Source: an uncultured Mucispirillum sp.
GTDB lineage: Bacteria > Chrysiogenota > Deferribacteres > Deferribacterales > Mucispirillaceae
Length of the DNA: 17,095 nt
Direction: 5' to 3'
NCBI GenBank assembly: GCA_910586745.1
Contig: CAJUJZ010000041.1
Span: 1-17,095, forward strand
The notes below the pieces were generated by a model, which saw only the letters and a program-made list of their open reading frames with translations, had not been told where the DNA came from and ran no database searches. Numbering within the stretch: position 1 is the first letter of the stretch; the number at the start of each line of letters is the position of its first letter. Made by a program: the position numbers and the translations under genes. Positions 14,290-17,095 of this stretch are shown piece after piece.

Positions 14290-14581
14290 GGTTAGAAACA
14301 TTGTAGCACTTTGTATGAAGTATATGTTTTATTTTATACTTTTTATGATACTGCTTTCTTTTAGTGTAAATATATTAGAATACTTTGATATAAGGTTTAT
14401 ATCAGTTAAAAGCGAGCAGCTGTTTTTTATTTCTGCTTTGCTTGTATGTATTTCACCGTTTTTATGGACACTGCTTTTTATGACAGGATATTTGTTTAAA
14501 AAATCATATAAAGCAGCACTTATGGGGCTTACACTTCTTATTATGCTTATTCTTTCATTTGTAATGAAAAGTATAGGGTAG
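14282..14581 (+). CDS. Small membrane protein, DUF1634-like
   Basis: The 99-residue protein has three predicted membrane helices (about 12-33, 44-68, 76-95) and little else. This size and topology, and the position directly after a TauE/SafE gene, match DUF1634 proteins, which are often encoded beside such permeases and whose function is not known. It starts with TTG at 14282, inside the last codons of tauE, supported by the SD GAGGGAG (14266-14272) 9 nt before. The first internal ATG (14315) would remove part of the N-terminus. It ends 6 bp from the convergent PilZ-like gene with no visible terminator between them. Confidence 0.6.
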   Translation: MTEVRNIVALCMKYMFYFILFMILLSFSVNILEYFDIRFISVKSEQLFFISALLVCISPFLWTLLFMTGYLFKKSYKAALMGLTLLIMLILSFVMKSIG

Positions 14582-14587
14582 GATAAA

Positions 14588-15001
14588 TTACTTTTTAGAT
14601 TTATTTGCCATCATTTTTAAAATGGCGGCTTTATCCTGCTCTCTAATCATAATAATATTAACACCAGCTTCTTCATTGCTTCGCCATATTATTTTACCAA
14701 TAAAGGAGCTGAATGATGGTGTTTCTGGCAGTGATTTAAAACTCATGCATTTAAGACATTCTTTATCTTCAAGAGCATGTTTAGTTCTAAATTCTAAAAT
14801 ATTGCCTTTTTTAAGAATATTATGGTGGCGTACTGTCATAGAGTTTGCAGACATACTTACAACATCAATAGTAAAACACTGGCCATAGTCCAGAGTTTCT
14901 GTTTTATCATCATAAGAAATAAGTGGCAAAACGCACATTTTTGTTTTTATTGGAATATGCCCAAGCCGTTTTGTTCTGAAATTAAATAATCCCCTAAACA
15001 A
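14588..15001 (-). CDS. PilZ-like domain protein (putative, degenerate c-di-GMP site)
   Basis: The 137-residue soluble protein has an alternating beta pattern. The N-terminal KRLGHIPIKTKMCV resembles the arginine stretch that opens PilZ domains. FTIDVVSMSANSMTV takes the place of the usual D/NxSxxG strand. KKGNILEFR and FIGKIIWRSNEEAGVNI resemble the later PilZ strands and the final GKVVWR-type block. The key RxxxR and D/NxSxxG residues are only partly kept, so binding of cyclic di-GMP is doubtful. It starts with TTG at 15001, with AAGGAG (minus strand, about 15016-15011) 9 nt upstream; there is no ATG nearby. It is read in the same direction as the ankyrin gene upstream. Confidence 0.45.
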   Translation of the reverse strand: MFRGLFNFRTKRLGHIPIKTKMCVLPLISYDDKTETLDYGQCFTIDVVSMSANSMTVRHHNILKKGNILEFRTKHALEDKECLKCMSFKSLPETPSFSSFIGKIIWRSNEEAGVNIIMIREQDKAAILKMMANKSKK

Positions 15002-15157
15002 TGGAAAATGCTCCTTTTGTATATGTGTATATATGTTGAATATATAGCATAAGTTTTTTAATTTGTAATCATAAAAATATAAAGTAAATGAAAAAAATAA
15101 AGTTATCGGATATAATATACTAATAATAAAGGAATAAAAAATATTTTTGGAACAGAT

Positions 15158-15187
15158 GTTCTGCTCAAAAATATATAAGAGCAGAAC
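15158..15187 (-). terminator. Strong hairpin after the ankyrin gene: terminator or processing element
   Basis: GTTCTGCTC (15158-15166), a 12-nt AT loop and GAGCAGAAC (15179-15187): a perfect 9-bp stem 19 bp beyond the ankyrin gene stop. On the minus strand the bases right after the stem are ATCTGTTCC, with a T-run only later (about 15143-15135), so it is not a textbook terminator. An overlapping GAACA-TC-TGTTC on the same strand can pair instead with one stem arm. The remaining 15002-15150 spacer is AT-rich, with only a weak extended -10 (TGCTATATA at about 15049-15041, minus strand) before the PilZ-like gene. Confidence 0.5.
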
Positions 15188-15206
15188 AATTTATTATAAT
15201 ACTTTT

Positions 15207-17095
15207 TTATTTATAGCCGCCTGCAGCCTGTAAGAGACCTAAAATATCATTAGAGCCTTCATTATATGCTATTAAATAAGGTGAAACACCATCATTATTT
15301 TTTTTGTTAGGGTCAGCTCCTGCAGTTAAGAGCAGTCTAACCATATCAATATTTTTTAATTTAGCAGCCCATATAAGAGCAGTATCTCCATTTTTATTTG
15401 CAGCATTAACTTCTGATTTTGCTTTTAATAAAGTATCTACCATTGCTGCATCTGCAGAAGTAACCGCAATAATTAATGGTATATTTCCAAGGTTATTTCT
15501 AATATTTACATCAGCACCATTTGCAATCAGGCTTTGTGTTAAGTAAAGGTAATTGTTTGCAACGGCAGTAAATAATGGTGTATTGCCTGTATTTTTATCT
15601 CTTGCATTTGGATTTGCACCCATTTTAATTGCATTAACTGCACCATCAGTATCATTTCTTGCAGCTTTGTCAAATAATGCAATAGATGCATCATCAAATG
15701 TTTTCATATTCTGTCCAAGTATTCTTTGAAGCTGAGCAAATCCGTTATCACGAGCTAAATCAAAAGCAGTTTTATCCTCTTTATTTTTAATTTGAATATC
15801 TGGTTTATGTTTTAAAAGCTCCCTTACCATTGGAGTATCCCCTGATAATGTGGCAGTCATAAGAGGAGTATTACCCATAGGGTCTTTTGCATTAACATCA
15901 GCACCTGATTTTATTAAATCATTAGTAATATCTGTATTTCCCTGCTGCACTGTCATCATAAGCGGTGTGTAGCCTTTTCTGTTTTTTACATCAGGATTTA
16001 AGCCTTTTGATAAAAGGTTTTGCAGTGTATATTTATTGTTCTCTACAGCTGCTTTCATAACTGCACCATCACCTTTATTATCAACAACTGTAGGATTTGC
16101 TCCTTTTTTTATTAAATTTTCAACTGTTTTTGTGTTACCTGTTCTTGCAGCTATTAAAAGAGGTGTTTCACCGTCACTGTTTCTGTCTTCTAATTTTGCA
16201 CCATTATCTATTAATAAGTCAGTTACATATGTATTAGGAGAGGCTGCTGCATACATTAATGGAGTATTACCGCCATTATCTCTGTCATTTACAGGAAGCC
16301 CTGCTTTCAAAAGTCTGTTTACTGTATCATAAAGCCCATAGTTTGAAGCAGTATGTAAAGCTGACTGGTTGTTTTTATTTTTATGTTTTACATTAATTCC
16401 TTTATCAAGTAAAAGATTTGCAATATCTTCATCCCCATTTCCAATAGCTGCAATTAATGCATTATCTAAAGTTTCTGGATTTAATTCATTAATATTTGCG
16501 TTATTGTCTAAAAGTTTTAAAAGCCTGTCATACTGACCGTTTGTAGCAGCAGTTATCAATGGCTTGTCTAAAACAACAGCATTTTTATTGATTTTATTAA
16601 ATGTTTTATCCCCTTCAACTTTTGGAGTGTCCTTTGTTGCTGTGTTATAAGAATACATATATTGTGGCTGGTTTGCTAAATCTAAGTCATTAAGTAATAT
16701 AAGATGATTTAATTCTTCTTTATTATATAAAGCTGAGGCATCAACAGCTATCATTTTAGCAAAGCCTTTATTATTTTTACCAGGAAGCAGTTCTTTTAAT
16801 ATAAATGCATCCTGTGGAGCAAATTTGCTTAAGTATGTTTTTACATCATCCTGCGGCATTTCATAAACACCGCCGCCTGCAAAATCAATAATAATACCAA
16901 AGTCTGAACCATTTGAAGAAAGAGGTTTGCTGCTGAAAGCATTCCAGCCGTTAATATCGTTATTCAGTATTACTGGAACAGAAGATGAGCCGATTTTTTC
17001 AAAGGTTAATGAGATATTTTTCTTATCCTGTGGAAGTCTGAAAAAAACAGGCAGATTTGCTTCTTTTTTATTTATTTTATATAAAAAAGTTTCCT
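15207..17095 (-). CDS. Large ankyrin-repeat protein, 5' end beyond the window
   Basis: The frame is open without a stop from 15207 to the window edge, giving 628 visible residues; the true start lies outside. The first 175 or so visible residues have no domain that I recognise (they include NDINGWNAF and IIIDFAGGGVYEMPQDD). From about residue 176 to the end there are about 14 ankyrin repeats of near 33 residues with the pattern TPLMxA...GxTxxVxxLLxxGADxNxxxxxGN. One repeat in the middle (FAQLQRILGQNMKTFDD) is irregular and may separate two stacks. Ankyrin arrays bind proteins; the partner is unknown. No signal peptide can be judged because the start is missing. The ATG at 16859 is an internal Met, not the start. 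A strong hairpin lies just downstream. Confidence 0.85.
   Translation of the reverse strand, partial: ETFLYKINKKEANLPVFFRLPQDKKNISLTFEKIGSSSVPVILNNDINGWNAFSSKPLSSNGSDFGIIIDFAGGGVYEMPQDDVKTYLSKFAPQDAFILKELLPGKNNKGFAKMIAVDASALYNKEELNHLILLNDLDLANQPQYMYSYNTATKDTPKVEGDKTFNKINKNAVVLDKPLITAATNGQYDRLLKLLDNNANINELNPETLDNALIAAIGNGDEDIANLLLDKGINVKHKNKNNQSALHTASNYGLYDTVNRLLKAGLPVNDRDNGGNTPLMYAAASPNTYVTDLLIDNGAKLEDRNSDGETPLLIAARTGNTKTVENLIKKGANPTVVDNKGDGAVMKAAVENNKYTLQNLLSKGLNPDVKNRKGYTPLMMTVQQGNTDITNDLIKSGADVNAKDPMGNTPLMTATLSGDTPMVRELLKHKPDIQIKNKEDKTAFDLARDNGFAQLQRILGQNMKTFDDASIALFDKAARNDTDGAVNAIKMGANPNARDKNTGNTPLFTAVANNYLYLTQSLIANGADVNIRNNLGNIPLIIAVTSADAAMVDTLLKAKSEVNAANKNGDTALIWAAKLKNIDMVRLLLTAGADPNKKNNDGVSPYLIAYNEGSNDILGLLQAAGGYK

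Noticed and set aside
15207..16560. DNA-level tandem repeat or CRISPR-like array with about 99-bp period
   Set aside because: The periodicity comes from ankyrin repeats in the protein. The DNA copies are diverged and there are no spacers.
16857..16859. ATG as the start of the ankyrin protein
   Set aside because: The frame stays open with sensible coding sequence to the window edge, and no SD precedes this ATG, so it is an internal methionine.

Overview
The window is strongly AT-rich, densely coding bacterial chromosome made mostly of housekeeping genes. The protein flavours and low G+C would fit an AT-rich member of the Deferribacterota (for example a Mucispirillum-like gut bacterium). This taxonomic call is inference only: no rRNA gene is present, and the call would need a RecA or DnaB phylogeny.

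Layout, left to right. (1) Positions 107-3144, plus strand: an operon psd-pssA-leuA behind a good extended -10 promoter. It covers phosphatidylethanolamine synthesis and the first step of leucine synthesis. (2) Positions 3160-6570, plus strand: recA, then a two-gene restriction-modification cassette (beta-class amino-methyltransferase and a small winged-helix/HNH nuclease), then recX and rplI. The cassette fills the recA-recX junction with 3 and 4 bp gaps. A perfect 6+5+6 palindrome sits at the recA promoter. (3) Positions 6563-8108: dnaB with its own likely promoter and a weak terminator. (4) Positions 8212-9817, minus strand: a monocistronic lipoprotein metalloprotease (M30-like) with a clear promoter and terminator. 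(5) Positions 9911-12276, minus strand: htpX, a decayed 5'-nucleotidase-type lipoprotein pseudogene, and fmt. The fmt promoter lies so close to the start codon that the mRNA is probably leaderless. (6) Positions 12398-14581, plus strand: pta-tauE-DUF1634, three overlapping genes, a combination reminiscent of sulfonate-degradation loci. (7) Positions 14588-17095, minus strand: a PilZ-like protein and a large ankyrin-repeat protein whose 5' end lies beyond the window.

The most notable item is the restriction-modification pair embedded in the recA-recX unit. It has a different glutamine codon preference from recA and is positioned to be co-transcribed with the SOS and recombination genes. Smaller surprises are the Ser-Ser processing site in Psd in place of the usual Gly-Ser, the leaderless fmt, and the pseudogene remnant. 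No tRNA, rRNA, insertion sequence or CRISPR array was recognised.
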